Part shown: piece by piece, positions 30,466-38,926 of the stretch
How positions within the stretch are numbered: position 1 is the stretch's first letter
Layout of the letters: every line of letters starts with the position of its first letter
Assembly (NCBI RefSeq): GCF_020783655.1
Contig: NZ_JAJGQH010000004.1
Coordinates: 223,742-287,741, forward strand
Direction of reading: 5' to 3'
From: Xanthomonas melonis
GTDB taxonomy: Bacteria; Pseudomonadota; Gammaproteobacteria; Xanthomonadales; Xanthomonadaceae
DNA length: 64,000 bases
Notes under the pieces: generated by a model
Seen by the model: only the letters and a program-made list of their open reading frames with translations
What the model was told of the DNA's origin: nothing
Databases searched by the model: none
Translations under genes and position numbers: made by a program

Positions 30466-32166
30466 TCAGCGTCCGGCCGCAGCCTCGAAACTGGCCGGCC
30501 TGGGCAGTTCCACCGGCACGCCAGCACGGTCGCAGGTACCGGCCTTGCACAGGCGCGCGCGCAGCCGCGGGGTGGCCTGCACGATGACGTGGTAGATCAC
30601 GTTCTCTTCCAGTGTGCCGCGGAAGGCCGCGCTGCCCGGGCCGGTGGCCCAGATGCCGACGTCTTCCCCGCCGTGGCTTTCGGACTTGGTCGACACCAGC
30701 GACTCCTGCATGTAGTTGGGCGACTCGGTGTCCACGTGGGTCAGGTCGGGGCGGCCGGTGGCGGGCTCGCTGCTGCCGGGGTCGTGCGGGAAGGTCTTCG
30801 GGCCGGCCGGCTGTGCGTCGCTGGCGCCGGTATAGCCAGGGCCGTTGGCGTAGCTCAGGGTGGTGTAGGGGCGGCCGGCCATGTCGGTGGCCAGTTGGCT
30901 GCGGTCGCCTTCCTCGCCACCGCCACCGCGAACCTTGCCCAGGATGGGATTGCCGCGTACCGGGTAGCCGACGAAGTTGAGCGTGTGCGAGTGGTCGGCG
31001 GTGACGACGATCAGGGTGTCCGGCGGCGCGGTCTGCACCGCGGCGCGCACCGCGTCGGACAACGAAACGGTTTCGTCGAGCGCGCGATAGGCGTTGCCGG
31101 CATGGTTGGCGTGATCGATACGGCCGCCTTCGACCATCAGCACGAAGCCGTTGGGATCGCGCGACAGCGATCGGATCGCGGTGCGGGTCATCTCGGTCAG
31201 GCTGGGCTCGCCCTGTGGGCTGCGGTTGCGGTCGTGATCGAACTGCATGTGATCGGGCTCGAACAGCCCCAGCAAGGCAGGCGCGTCGGTTGCCGCCTGC
31301 AGCTGCTGGCGGTTCCAGACATAGGCGCCCTGCGGGTGCGCGCGTTTCCATTCGCCCACCAGGTCGCGCCCGTCCAGGCGCCGGCCGGCCTTGCCGGCGT
31401 ATTCGGGGTCGCGGTCCTGCACGGTCTGGAACTGGCTGCGGCCGCCGCCCAGCACCACCTGCGGCCCACGCCCGTAGCGGGCGCTGGTCAGCAGTTGCTG
31501 GGCGATGTCCTGGCAGCCGGCTGCGCGCGCAGCTGCCGGCAGGTCGGTGTCGTTCTCCCAGTTGCGATCCGGCGAGTGCGCATAGGTGGCCGCCGGGGTG
31601 GCATGCGTGAGCCGCGCGGTGGTGACGATGCCGGTGGCCATGCCGGCGCTGTCGGCCAGCTGCAGCCAGCTCAGCAAGCCCTTGCCCAGGCTGTCGGCAC
31701 AGTCGTTGCGCGGACCGCTGCTGACCCCGATCGCGCCCATGTGCGACTTCACTCCGGTAGTGATCGCGGTCATGGTGCCGGCCGAATCGGGTGTCTGCGA
31801 ATCGGTGTTGTAGGTCTTGCTGAAGGCGGTGGCCGGGAACTGTTCCCATGACAACAGGTTTTCTTCGCCGGGGCCGCCCTTGCGCTGGCCATCGAGAATG
31901 CGTGCGGCCGCCACCGTGGTCAGGCTCATGCCGTCGCCAAGGAACAGGATGACGTTGCGTGCCTTGCCGGACATCGCGCCGTTGCCGGCGGCGCGCGCTG
32001 CGCCGGAGCGATACCACCACTGCGGGGTTTCGCCAGCCGGATGGGTCACCGACGGCACCTCCACCTTGACCGAGGCCGGTGCAGGGACGGTGGTGCCGGC
32101 AGTGGAGGCGCAGGCGGCGATGCACAGCGTGGTCAGGGCGGCGAGGGCAGGCAGGCGGTAACGCAT
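30466..32166 (-). CDS. Lipoprotein alkaline phosphatase
   Basis: A 566-residue PhoA-superfamily phosphomonoesterase. The nucleophile segment is DSAGTMTAITTG. Zinc and magnesium ligands are visible in ILFLGDGMS, VEGGRIDHANHAGNAYRALDE and TADHSHTLNF. The N-terminus is a lipoprotein signal (LPALAALTTLCIAAC, Cys near residue 19), so the enzyme is probably anchored to a periplasmic membrane face rather than soluble. The ATG at 32166 is chosen because it gives this signal; longer starts add about 180 unrelated residues. It probably shares a transcript with tilS downstream. Confidence 0.9.
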   Translation of the reverse strand: MRYRLPALAALTTLCIAACASTAGTTVPAPASVKVEVPSVTHPAGETPQWWYRSGAARAAGNGAMSGKARNVILFLGDGMSLTTVAAARILDGQRKGGPGEENLLSWEQFPATAFSKTYNTDSQTPDSAGTMTAITTGVKSHMGAIGVSSGPRNDCADSLGKGLLSWLQLADSAGMATGIVTTARLTHATPAATYAHSPDRNWENDTDLPAAARAAGCQDIAQQLLTSARYGRGPQVVLGGGRSQFQTVQDRDPEYAGKAGRRLDGRDLVGEWKRAHPQGAYVWNRQQLQAATDAPALLGLFEPDHMQFDHDRNRSPQGEPSLTEMTRTAIRSLSRDPNGFVLMVEGGRIDHANHAGNAYRALDETVSLSDAVRAAVQTAPPDTLIVVTADHSHTLNFVGYPVRGNPILGKVRGGGGEEGDRSQLATDMAGRPYTTLSYANGPGYTGASDAQPAGPKTFPHDPGSSEPATGRPDLTHVDTESPNYMQESLVSTKSESHGGEDVGIWATGPGSAAFRGTLEENVIYHVIVQATPRLRARLCKAGTCDRAGVPVELPRPASFEAAAGR

Positions 32167-32314
32167 CGGTCTCGAACTCGTGGCTGAATCGACGCCCATT
32201 ATGCCGGCCCGCGTCCGTCGCACCGATGGCACGCCGCTGTTCCAGTCGTGGCCTCGCGGGCAACGCAGCCCTGCGATATGGTGCATGCACTCTCCCCCCG
32301 GATGATTCGACGAC

Positions 32315-33655
32315 ATGAGACTGGTTGCGGCCTGGTTGCGCATTCCGTTCTGGCAGCGCGTGGTGGCCGGCTTCGTCCTGGGCGCGCTGGCCGGCTGGGC
32401 CATGGGGCCGGCCGCCGAAGTCTGGTTCGGTCCCCTGGGCGATCTGTACGTCACCCTGATCAAGATGATCGCCATTCCGTTGGTGTTCTTTGCGGTGATC
32501 AATGCGATCTCCTCGCTGCACGGGCAGAAGTCGGTGGCCGCACTGGGCGGGCGCACCTTCCTGTGGTTCGTGATCACGGCGGCCCTGGCCGTCGGGGTGG
32601 GGTTGGCCGTGGGGACTTTGCTGCAGCCGGGCGCCGGCCATTTCAACCTGAGCGTGGACTCGGGCTGGACACCGCGCGATGTGCCCAGCCCGATCAAGGT
32701 GCTGCTGGACGTGGTGCCTTCCAACCCGTTCTATGCGCTGACCGGCATCGGCACCAGGACCAATGCCGCCGGCGAAACCGTGCTGGCGGCCGGGCGCGGG
32801 TCGATCCTGCCGGTGATCTTCTTCGCCGCGCTGCTTGGCTTTGCGATGGTCAAGCTCGGCGAGCGGGTGGCCGAGGCGCGCAAGCTCACCGCGCAGATGA
32901 GCGACATCATGATCCAGGTCACCCGCTTCGTGCTGGAGATGACCCCGCTGGGAACCTTCGGTCTGATCGCAGGCCTGGTCGGCAGCTATGGCTTCACCAA
33001 GTTGCTACCCTTCGGCAATTTCGTGCTCGCGCTGTATCTGGCCTGTGCCATCCACATCGTGGTGGTCTACAGCGCCCTGTTGCTGCTGCACGGCTTGAAT
33101 CCGTGGAAGTTCTTCCGCGGCGCCGCGCCGGGCATGCAGGTAGCCTTCGTCAGTTCGTCGAGTTTTGCCGCCATGCCGGTGGCGCTGCGTTCGATCACCC
33201 ATAATCTGGGCGTGAGCAAGGATTACGCGGCGTTCGCGGTGCCGCTGGGCGCCAGCATCAAGATGGATGGGTGCGGCGCGATCTTCCCGGCGCTGTGCGC
33301 AGTGTTCATCGCGCAATACACCGGGGTGCCGTTGACCGCCAATCAATACTTCGTGGTGCTGATCGCCTCGGTGCTGGGCAGCTTCGGCACGGCCGGGGTG
33401 CCGGGTACCGCGGTGATCATGGCGACGGTGGTGCTGAGCGCGGCCAATCTTCCGCTGGAGGTGATCGGTTACCTGTATGCCATCGACCGCATCCTGGACA
33501 TGATGCGCACCATGACCAATGTGACCGGGCAGATGCTGGTGCCGGTGCTGGTGGCCAAGGAAACCGGCCTGCTCGACACCTCCGTCTATGCGACGGCATC
33601 CACGAATGTCGGGCTGGAAGATCCGCTGACCGACGGCTCCAAGCCGCTGCGCTGA
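32315..33655 (+). CDS. Dicarboxylate/amino acid:cation symporter (DAACS family)
   Basis: A 446-residue inner-membrane transporter of the glutamate/aspartate/C4-dicarboxylate:proton or sodium symporter family. The pattern of eight helices and two re-entrant loops is recognisable. The serine-rich hairpin is AFVSSSSFAAMPVALRSI, and the substrate-binding segments are SIKMDGCGAIFPAL and TAGVPGTAVIMATVVLSAANLPLE. The last gives TM8, with the arginine usually found in glutamate/dicarboxylate types replaced by local sequence I cannot interpret further. The exact substrate (glutamate, succinate or similar) is not assignable. It ends 9 bp before the methyltransferase. Confidence 0.9.
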   Translation: MRLVAAWLRIPFWQRVVAGFVLGALAGWAMGPAAEVWFGPLGDLYVTLIKMIAIPLVFFAVINAISSLHGQKSVAALGGRTFLWFVITAALAVGVGLAVGTLLQPGAGHFNLSVDSGWTPRDVPSPIKVLLDVVPSNPFYALTGIGTRTNAAGETVLAAGRGSILPVIFFAALLGFAMVKLGERVAEARKLTAQMSDIMIQVTRFVLEMTPLGTFGLIAGLVGSYGFTKLLPFGNFVLALYLACAIHIVVVYSALLLLHGLNPWKFFRGAAPGMQVAFVSSSSFAAMPVALRSITHNLGVSKDYAAFAVPLGASIKMDGCGAIFPALCAVFIAQYTGVPLTANQYFVVLIASVLGSFGTAGVPGTAVIMATVVLSAANLPLEVIGYLYAIDRILDMMRTMTNVTGQMLVPVLVAKETGLLDTSVYATASTNVGLEDPLTDGSKPLR

Positions 33656-33664
33656 GCGCCGCCG

Positions 33665-34501
33665 ATGGCAGCCGGATTCCCGTTCCTGCGCGAGTGCCTG
33701 GCACAGCTGCCCGCGCTGGACGTCATCGACGGCGTGTTCGTGCAGCGTGGGCTGGCACGCGATCCGTTCGAGCAGCGCTATCTGGAAGTGCGGCGCAAGG
33801 AAGGCCGGCTCTACACGGATGCCCAGGTGCGTCGTCTGCCGCATCCCGGCGGCAGCCTGGGAGCCAGCCTGGAATGGCGGGTGCGCGCGCTGTCCAGCGC
33901 GATGCTGGTGCAGCACCTGCGTGCCCGAGGAGGCGAGGGCGCCATCCTGGAGCTGGGCTGCGGCAATGGCTGGCTCTCGCAACTGCTGGCGCAGTCGCTG
34001 CATCGCGACGTCTGCGGCATCGACGTCAACCGCACCGAACTCACCCAGGCCGCGCGCGTGTTCGGCCACGAGCAGCGCCTGAGTTTCGTCGCCGCCGACA
34101 TCCAGACCCTGGTCCTGCCGCGCGCGGTCTTCGACGTCGTCGTGCTGCCAGCGTGCATCCAGTATTTCGCCGATCCGGCCGCCCTGGTCGCCCGCCTGCT
34201 GGCGCAGCTGCGCGACGGCGGCGAACTGCACATCATCGACAGCCCACTGTATGCAGATCGGCAGCGCGCCGAGGCGAGCGCTGCCCGCAGCCTGCGTTAC
34301 TTCACCGACCTGGGGGTGCCGGACCTGGCCGGGCAGTACCACCAGCACACCTACGCCATGTTCGAGCGCTTTGCGGTGCGGTGGCTGTTCGATCCACGCC
34401 GCCCGGGCGCCCGGCTGCGTCGGTTGTTCAAGTTACGGCAGCCGCACTTCCCCTGGTTGTGCATCCGCAAGCAGGACAATCTGCAGGTGATCGCGCGCTG
34501 A
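33665..34501 (+). CDS. SAM-dependent methyltransferase
   Basis: A 278-residue class I methyltransferase. Motif I is ILELGCGNGWLSQLL (about residues 98-112). The acidic residue after strand 2 is in GIDVNRTEL, motif IV is DVVVLPACIQYF, and ELHIIDSPLY forms the next strand. About 95 residues precede the SAM domain and a basic C-terminus follows (RRLFKLRQPHFPW). It is probably co-transcribed with the symporter 9 bp upstream. The substrate is unknown; the domain resembles the methyltransferase-11 group acting on small molecules. Confidence 0.8.
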   Translation: MAAGFPFLRECLAQLPALDVIDGVFVQRGLARDPFEQRYLEVRRKEGRLYTDAQVRRLPHPGGSLGASLEWRVRALSSAMLVQHLRARGGEGAILELGCGNGWLSQLLAQSLHRDVCGIDVNRTELTQAARVFGHEQRLSFVAADIQTLVLPRAVFDVVVLPACIQYFADPAALVARLLAQLRDGGELHIIDSPLYADRQRAEASAARSLRYFTDLGVPDLAGQYHQHTYAMFERFAVRWLFDPRRPGARLRRLFKLRQPHFPWLCIRKQDNLQVIAR

Positions 34502-34685
34502 GATACGCCTGCCGTGCTTCCCGACGGAAGAAGGGCAGGGTCGCGATGCGATGGTTCGCCAGGCGCGTGCCGAGGCCGTGATCGGTCGAACGGCGCAGAT
34601 CGCGGCAGAGCGTTCCAGCGGTGCGCATGGGCCAGCCTGCAGGCGTATGACACACTGCGGACGCATCCATCGACGAGGGCGGGCA

Positions 34686-35177
34686 GTGATTGGTCAACAG
34701 CGCGATCTGACATTCCGGTTTCTGGCCGAGCCCAGCGACGTCAACTTCGGCGGCAAGGTGCACGGCGGGGTGGTGATGAAATGGATCGATCAGGTCGGGT
34801 TTGCCGCGGCCAGCGGCTGGAGCGGGCACTATTGCGTGACGGTGGCGGTGGGCGGCATCCGCTTCGTTGCGCCGGTACGGATCGGCGATCTGGTCGCGGT
34901 GTCGGCCAAACTGGTCTACACCGGGCGCAGCAGCATGCATTTCGCTATCGATGTGCGTGCGCGCAGCCCGATGGGCGGCGACTCGCGCCTGTGCACGCAT
35001 TGCATCATCGTGTTCGTGGCGATGGATCCCGACGGCGTCACCCCGGTGGAAGTGCCGTCCTGGCGGCCGGACACGCCGGAAGACCAACGCCTGGCCGAAT
35101 ACGCGCTCAAGGTGATGGAGCTGAGCAAGGGCATCGAGGACACCATGGCGCACTACCAGGCCGACGCTCTGCGCTAA
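34686..35177 (+). CDS. Acyl-CoA thioesterase (hotdog fold)
   Basis: A 163-residue hotdog-fold thioesterase of the YciA/cytosolic acyl-CoA type. The signature is LAEPSDVNFGGKVHGGVVMKWIDQ, where the Asn/Gly and Asp residues form the active site. IRFVAPVRIGDLVAVSAKLVYTGRSS and FVAMDPDG follow. It hydrolyses acyl-CoA to free acid and CoA in the cytoplasm. I chose the GTG at 34686, with GAGGGCGG upstream, because homologous sequence begins there; an ATG at about 34647 would add a basic leader. Confidence 0.87.
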   Translation: MIGQQRDLTFRFLAEPSDVNFGGKVHGGVVMKWIDQVGFAAASGWSGHYCVTVAVGGIRFVAPVRIGDLVAVSAKLVYTGRSSMHFAIDVRARSPMGGDSRLCTHCIIVFVAMDPDGVTPVEVPSWRPDTPEDQRLAEYALKVMELSKGIEDTMAHYQADALR

Positions 35178-35279
35178 CCGCGGTCGTCTCTGCCACAGCT
35201 GCCGATGGCGTGGATGCGGCGGAAACGCCTGCCGCAGGGCAGCCGGATGACAGCGCCGGCCGGATATCGGGACAGGAAA

Positions 35280-35303
35280 AAGGCCGCGGGGTCGCCGCGG
35301 CCT
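35280..35303 (-). terminator. Terminator of the NlpC/P60 gene at 35331
   Basis: AGGCCGCGG (35281-35289) pairs with CCGCGGCCT (35295-35303). An A-run at 35277-35281 gives a U-tract on the minus strand. It may also stop the thioesterase transcript from the other side. Confidence 0.75.
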
Positions 35304-35330
35304 TCGTCATCGACAGGATGCAGCGGGTTC

Positions 35331-36080
35331 TTACAGCACCCGGCGTGCCTGGATGAACTTCTCGCTCCAGTAGCCGGTGGCGAGCGAGTCCACGCGCACG
35401 TCCTTGCCGCGGCTGGGCGCGTGCAGGAACTTGCCTTCGCCGACCACTAGGCCCACGTGATCGATACGGCCACGCTTGCCGAAGAACACCAGATCGCCGG
35501 CCTTCAGGGCATTGGGGTCCTTGATCAGTTCGGCCGACTCGTCGCGGGCGATGTCGCGCGAGACGCGCGGCAGGTCGATCCCCAGAGCGGTCTTGAAGAC
35601 ATAACCCACCAGGCCGCTGCAGTCGAAGCCCTCGGTGGACTCGCCGCCCCATACGTACGGGGTGCCGAGCAGGGCCATGGCGCGCTGCAGGATGACCTGC
35701 ACGCGGCTGTCGGCCACCGCGTTCTGCGCGGCATTGGCCGCGCTCTGCGACACGTCGTAATTGGCGAGCAGGCGGCTGAGGTCACCGGCGAACATCGCCG
35801 AGCGGTCCATCAGCGGAATGGCGTCGTTGGCGGCCAGATGCGGCAGCAGGGCGGCCAGGGTAGCGGTGGCGGCGGCATCGGCCCGGCTGCGGGTGGCGGC
35901 CTTCTCGGCGGCGGCCGCGCTGTCGGGCGTCTGCTGCTGCGGAGCGGGCGGGACGCTGTTGGCGGTCTGCGCCACAGCGGGCAATGCAGCAATCCAGAGC
36001 ACGGTAGCGCAAAGCAGGCGAAGCGGTTTCCGGAGCGGAAGCGGGGCGGCGCCAGGGTTGATCTGTTCGTCGTTCGTCAC
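35331..36080 (-). CDS. NlpC/P60 family cell-wall hydrolase
   Basis: A 249-residue exported cysteine peptidase acting on peptidoglycan peptides. A signal anchor (LLCATVLWIAALPAVAQ) ends near residue 38. A spacer rich in Ala, Gln and Ser follows to about 130, then the NlpC/P60 domain. The catalytic Cys is in EGFDCSGLVGYVF, the His in RIDHVGLVVGEGKFLHAPS. The start is GTG at 36080. It neighbours a second, smaller NlpC/P60 gene on the same strand about 110 bp upstream. Confidence 0.9.
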   Translation of the reverse strand: MTNDEQINPGAAPLPLRKPLRLLCATVLWIAALPAVAQTANSVPPAPQQQTPDSAAAAEKAATRSRADAAATATLAALLPHLAANDAIPLMDRSAMFAGDLSRLLANYDVSQSAANAAQNAVADSRVQVILQRAMALLGTPYVWGGESTEGFDCSGLVGYVFKTALGIDLPRVSRDIARDESAELIKDPNALKAGDLVFFGKRGRIDHVGLVVGEGKFLHAPSRGKDVRVDSLATGYWSEKFIQARRVL

Positions 36081-36189
36081 GCGGGAATCACAGTTCTGCT
36101 GTCGATACGGGATGATGCCCTGGTGAAAGGATCGTTACGTTCAAAAAAAGTTAACTTTCCGTTTTATTACTTGTGACTTGCATCACACT

Positions 36190-36729
36190 TCAGTGCAAAA
36201 CCCGCTTGGAACCTGAATAATGGTCACGCCAGTAGGCCCCGTCCAGAAAATCCAGGCGGACTGTACCGCCGCTGGTCGGCGCGTGCACGAAGCGGCCTTC
36301 ACCGACATAGATTCCGACATGGGTCACGCTTCCTCCGGCCCCGAAAAACACCAGATCGCCGGTCGCCAGCTTTTCCGGCGAAATCTTCGGTCCCTGCACC
36401 GCTGCCAGTTCACGTGACGTCCGCGGCAGCGCCAACGCCAGCACATCCTTGTAGACATAGGTGACCAGGCCGCTGCAGTCGAAGCCGGTCTCCGGGGTAT
36501 TGCCGCCGTACCGATAGGGCGTCCCTACCAGGCCGAGGGCGCGCATGAGGATGTTGTTGGCGGCCGCCGGATCTGCCGGCGGTACCTGCGGCCAGACGCG
36601 CGCCGTCGGCGGCGGTGCCGCGCGGCGGACCGGAGCCTGCGACGAACAGCCGCCCAGCAGGAGCAGGCCCAGCAGCAGGCAGGCCGCGCTGCGGTGCGTG
36701 CGTGCGGCGAAAACTGGCGTGATATGCAT
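36190..36729 (-). CDS. NlpC/P60 family lipoprotein
   Basis: A 179-residue lipoprotein endopeptidase. The lipobox LLLGGC gives the lipidated Cys near residue 26. An Ala/Pro-rich linker and a complete NlpC/P60 domain follow, with the Cys in TGFDCSGLVTYVY and the His in SVTHVGIYVGEGRFVHAPT. It resembles Spr (MepS)-type DD-endopeptidases. The ATG at 36729 gives a proper lipoprotein signal; an upstream ATG at 36765 would add 12 residues. It is divergent from slyD. The catalytic domain is similar to that of the neighbour at 35331, so this looks like an old duplication. Confidence 0.9.
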   Translation of the reverse strand: MHITPVFAARTHRSAACLLLGLLLLGGCSSQAPVRRAAPPPTARVWPQVPPADPAAANNILMRALGLVGTPYRYGGNTPETGFDCSGLVTYVYKDVLALALPRTSRELAAVQGPKISPEKLATGDLVFFGAGGSVTHVGIYVGEGRFVHAPTSGGTVRLDFLDGAYWRDHYSGSKRVLH

Positions 36730-36839
36730 GGAGCCGGGATAATGGGCGGTTCGGAAGGTCGCCATGATGGCGGCGCACCCGGCGGCCGACAAGCCGTCTT
36801 CACCCCTCTGCCACCGGGCAGCCTCATTCAGAGCCACGC

Positions 36840-37319
36840 ATGAAGATCGAAAAAGACAGCGTCGTCCGCTTCCACTACACCGTTTCGGAGATTGGCCAGG
36901 AGCCGATCGAGAGTTCCAAGGAGCGCGATCCCTTGGCCATCCTGATCGGCCACGGCAACATCATTCCCGGCCTGGAAGCGGCCATGATGGACAAGGAAGC
37001 CGGCGAAAGCTTCGGCGTCGACGTCAAGGCCACCGAGGCCTATGGCGAATACCGCGAAGGCCTGAGTCAGCGCGTGCCCAAGAAGCACTTCGGTGCCACC
37101 AAGCTGGTGCCGGGCACGCAGGTGGTGCTGCAGACCAACTTCGGCCCGCGTGCGGTCACCGTGCAGAAGGTCGGCATGAGCGTGGTCGATGTCGACCTCA
37201 ATCATCCGATGGCCGGTAAGGACCTGCATTTCGATGTGGAGATCGTCGAGGTGCGCGAAGCCACTCAGGAAGAGCGCGATCACGGCCACGTCCACGGCGA
37301 TGGCGGTCATCACCACTAA
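36840..37319 (+). CDS. slyD: FKBP-type peptidyl-prolyl isomerase SlyD
   Basis: A 159-residue SlyD-type prolyl isomerase and chaperone. The FKBP core begins VRFHYTVSEIGQEPIESS with LIGHGNIIPGLEAAMM. The insert-in-flap chaperone domain covers about residues 75-125 (RVPKKHFGATKLVPGTQV), and the C-terminus is a short His-rich metal-binding tail (HGHVHGDGGHHH). SlyD also supplies nickel to hydrogenases in E. coli. It is divergent from the NlpC/P60 lipoprotein gene, and a GATAAT at 36738-36743 is a weak promoter candidate. Confidence 0.94.
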   Translation: MKIEKDSVVRFHYTVSEIGQEPIESSKERDPLAILIGHGNIIPGLEAAMMDKEAGESFGVDVKATEAYGEYREGLSQRVPKKHFGATKLVPGTQVVLQTNFGPRAVTVQKVGMSVVDVDLNHPMAGKDLHFDVEIVEVREATQEERDHGHVHGDGGHHH

Positions 37320-37691
37320 AACAGTTCGCAAAACGCCTGTGCAGCCATCAGGTGGGCGCGGCCGCTGCCCGGAATCGGCATGTACCCCTCGTACACGCCG
37401 CTTACTCCGTGCCGTCCACACCCGCCTGACGACTGCGCGCAACGTTTTGTTGGCTGCTTCAAGCGCCGCGGAGGGCAGGCTCGCGCAGCCACGCCCGGTG
37501 GACGGCAGTTGCCCAGGTTCGGCCTGCACCATAGCAGCACTCCGGTGTCTGGGCCTGGCCTGTGTCGAGACGTTCGCTGCGCAACGCCTTTCGACCACAG
37601 CCGGTAACGTCCGTGCCTGCGACGGCCCGCCATTCGGCGGGCCGTTTGCATTGTGTGCGGCGCCGCGTTGCGCCAGGATCTCCGAACTGCA
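37320..37691 (+). other. Long spacer with internal dyads and terminator; possible small RNA
   Basis: No protein-coding frame here looks real. The spacer holds an imperfect stem (GTCGA-GA-CGTT at 37564-37574 pairing with AACG-CCTT-TCGAC at 37583-37595). It also holds a GTAC...GTAC mini-hairpin near 37382 and several GC-rich complementary runs, and it ends with a clear terminator at 37622-37648. The terminator lies 300 bp after slyD, much further than a typical 3' UTR. This is compatible with an independent short transcript or with a long slyD trailer. I recognise no known RNA family. Confidence 0.3.
37622..37648 (+). terminator. Rho-independent terminator upstream of the DUF418 gene
   Basis: CGGCCCGCC (37623-37631), loop ATTC, GGCGGGCCG (37636-37644), then TTTGC. 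The T-tract is short, but the 9-bp all-GC stem is strong. Confidence 0.7.
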
Positions 37692-38921
37692 ATGACACGA
37701 CGCGATCTGTTGCCCATTGCCGCCAACGAGCGCATCGTCGTGCTGGATGTGCTGCGCGGGTTTGCGTTGCTCGGCATCCTGCTGATGAATATCGAAGCCT
37801 TCGTCGGCCCGCTCGACCTGGCCATCAGCGGCGTGGAGCCGCACTGGCGCGGCGCCGACCGCATCGCCGATGCGCTGGTGTACATCTTCGTGCAGGGCAA
37901 GTTCTATACGTTGTTCGCATTGTTGTTCGGCATGGGCTTTGCGGTGATGGCGCAGCGCGCCGAGCAAGGCGGGCGTGGTTTCTATGGGATGTATCTGCGC
38001 CGAACCGCGGGCTTGCTGGCGATCGGGCTGGCGCATGCGCTGTTGTTGTGGTCCGGCGACATCCTGGTGACCTACGCCTTGCTGGCGGTCGTGCTGCTGG
38101 GAACGCGCAGCGTACCCACGCTGGCCTTGCCCTGGCTGGCAGCGCTGGTCTACGCCTGCGCCCCTGCGCTGGTGGTGTTGTCCGGCCTGGTCGGTGTGCT
38201 GGTGCAGGCCGATCCGGCGGCGGCGGGGGAGTGGAAGGCGGCCATGGCCGAGGTGGCGCAGCAGACTGCGGCCAACGTGCAGGCGCAACGCGCCGCATTC
38301 GGCAACGGCAGCTATCTGCAGGCCACCGCACAGCGCTGGCACGATCTGCGCCAGGCACTGAGCGGGCTCAGCGTCAACGGCCCGACCATGCTCGGCATGT
38401 TCCTGCTGGGTGGCTGGTTCGTGCGCAGCGGTGCGATCGCCGCGCCCGAACGTTTTCCGCGCCTGTTCCGCGCATTGCGCTACGGCGCCTTGCCGCTGGG
38501 CCTGGGCGTGATGCTGGTGAGCTATGCACTGGCGCCGTGGATGGATCCGGCGGACCTGAGCATGCGCGTCTGCGCAGCCTTCGCGCTGATGCTGATTGCG
38601 GGGCCGTTGATGAGTCTGGGCTACGCAGCGTGGGTGGTACGTTTCGCATCGCGTCTGGCCTGGCTTGCACCTGCCGGACGCATGGCCCTGAGCAACTACC
38701 TGCTGCAGTCGCTGCTGTGCACGTGGATGTTCTACGGCTACGGGCTGGGCTGGTTCGAACGATTGCCGCGCGTGTGGCAGTTGCCGTTCGCGGCAGGGCT
38801 GTTCGCACTGCAGGTGGTGGTGAGCCAGTGGTGGCTGCGCGGGTTCCGCTTCGGGCCCGTGGAGTGGCTGTGGCGCAGTGCGACCTATCTGCGGGTGCCG
38901 CCGATGTGGCGCGGCCGCTAG
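37692..38921 (+). CDS. DUF418 family membrane protein
   Basis: A 409-residue inner-membrane protein with about eight to ten hydrophobic segments. The N-terminus IVVLDVLRGFALLGILLMN and the later GRMALSNYLLQSLLCTWMFYGYGLGWF and FGPVEWLWRSATY are hallmarks of DUF418 (a putative transporter or acyltransferase-like family of unknown function). The ATG at 37692 is preferred because the sequence then begins with the conserved region. It ends 5 bp before the next gene's ATG, so the two are co-transcribed. Confidence 0.88.
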   Translation: MTRRDLLPIAANERIVVLDVLRGFALLGILLMNIEAFVGPLDLAISGVEPHWRGADRIADALVYIFVQGKFYTLFALLFGMGFAVMAQRAEQGGRGFYGMYLRRTAGLLAIGLAHALLLWSGDILVTYALLAVVLLGTRSVPTLALPWLAALVYACAPALVVLSGLVGVLVQADPAAAGEWKAAMAEVAQQTAANVQAQRAAFGNGSYLQATAQRWHDLRQALSGLSVNGPTMLGMFLLGGWFVRSGAIAAPERFPRLFRALRYGALPLGLGVMLVSYALAPWMDPADLSMRVCAAFALMLIAGPLMSLGYAAWVVRFASRLAWLAPAGRMALSNYLLQSLLCTWMFYGYGLGWFERLPRVWQLPFAAGLFALQVVVSQWWLRGFRFGPVEWLWRSATYLRVPPMWRGR

Positions 38922-38926
38922 GGCCA

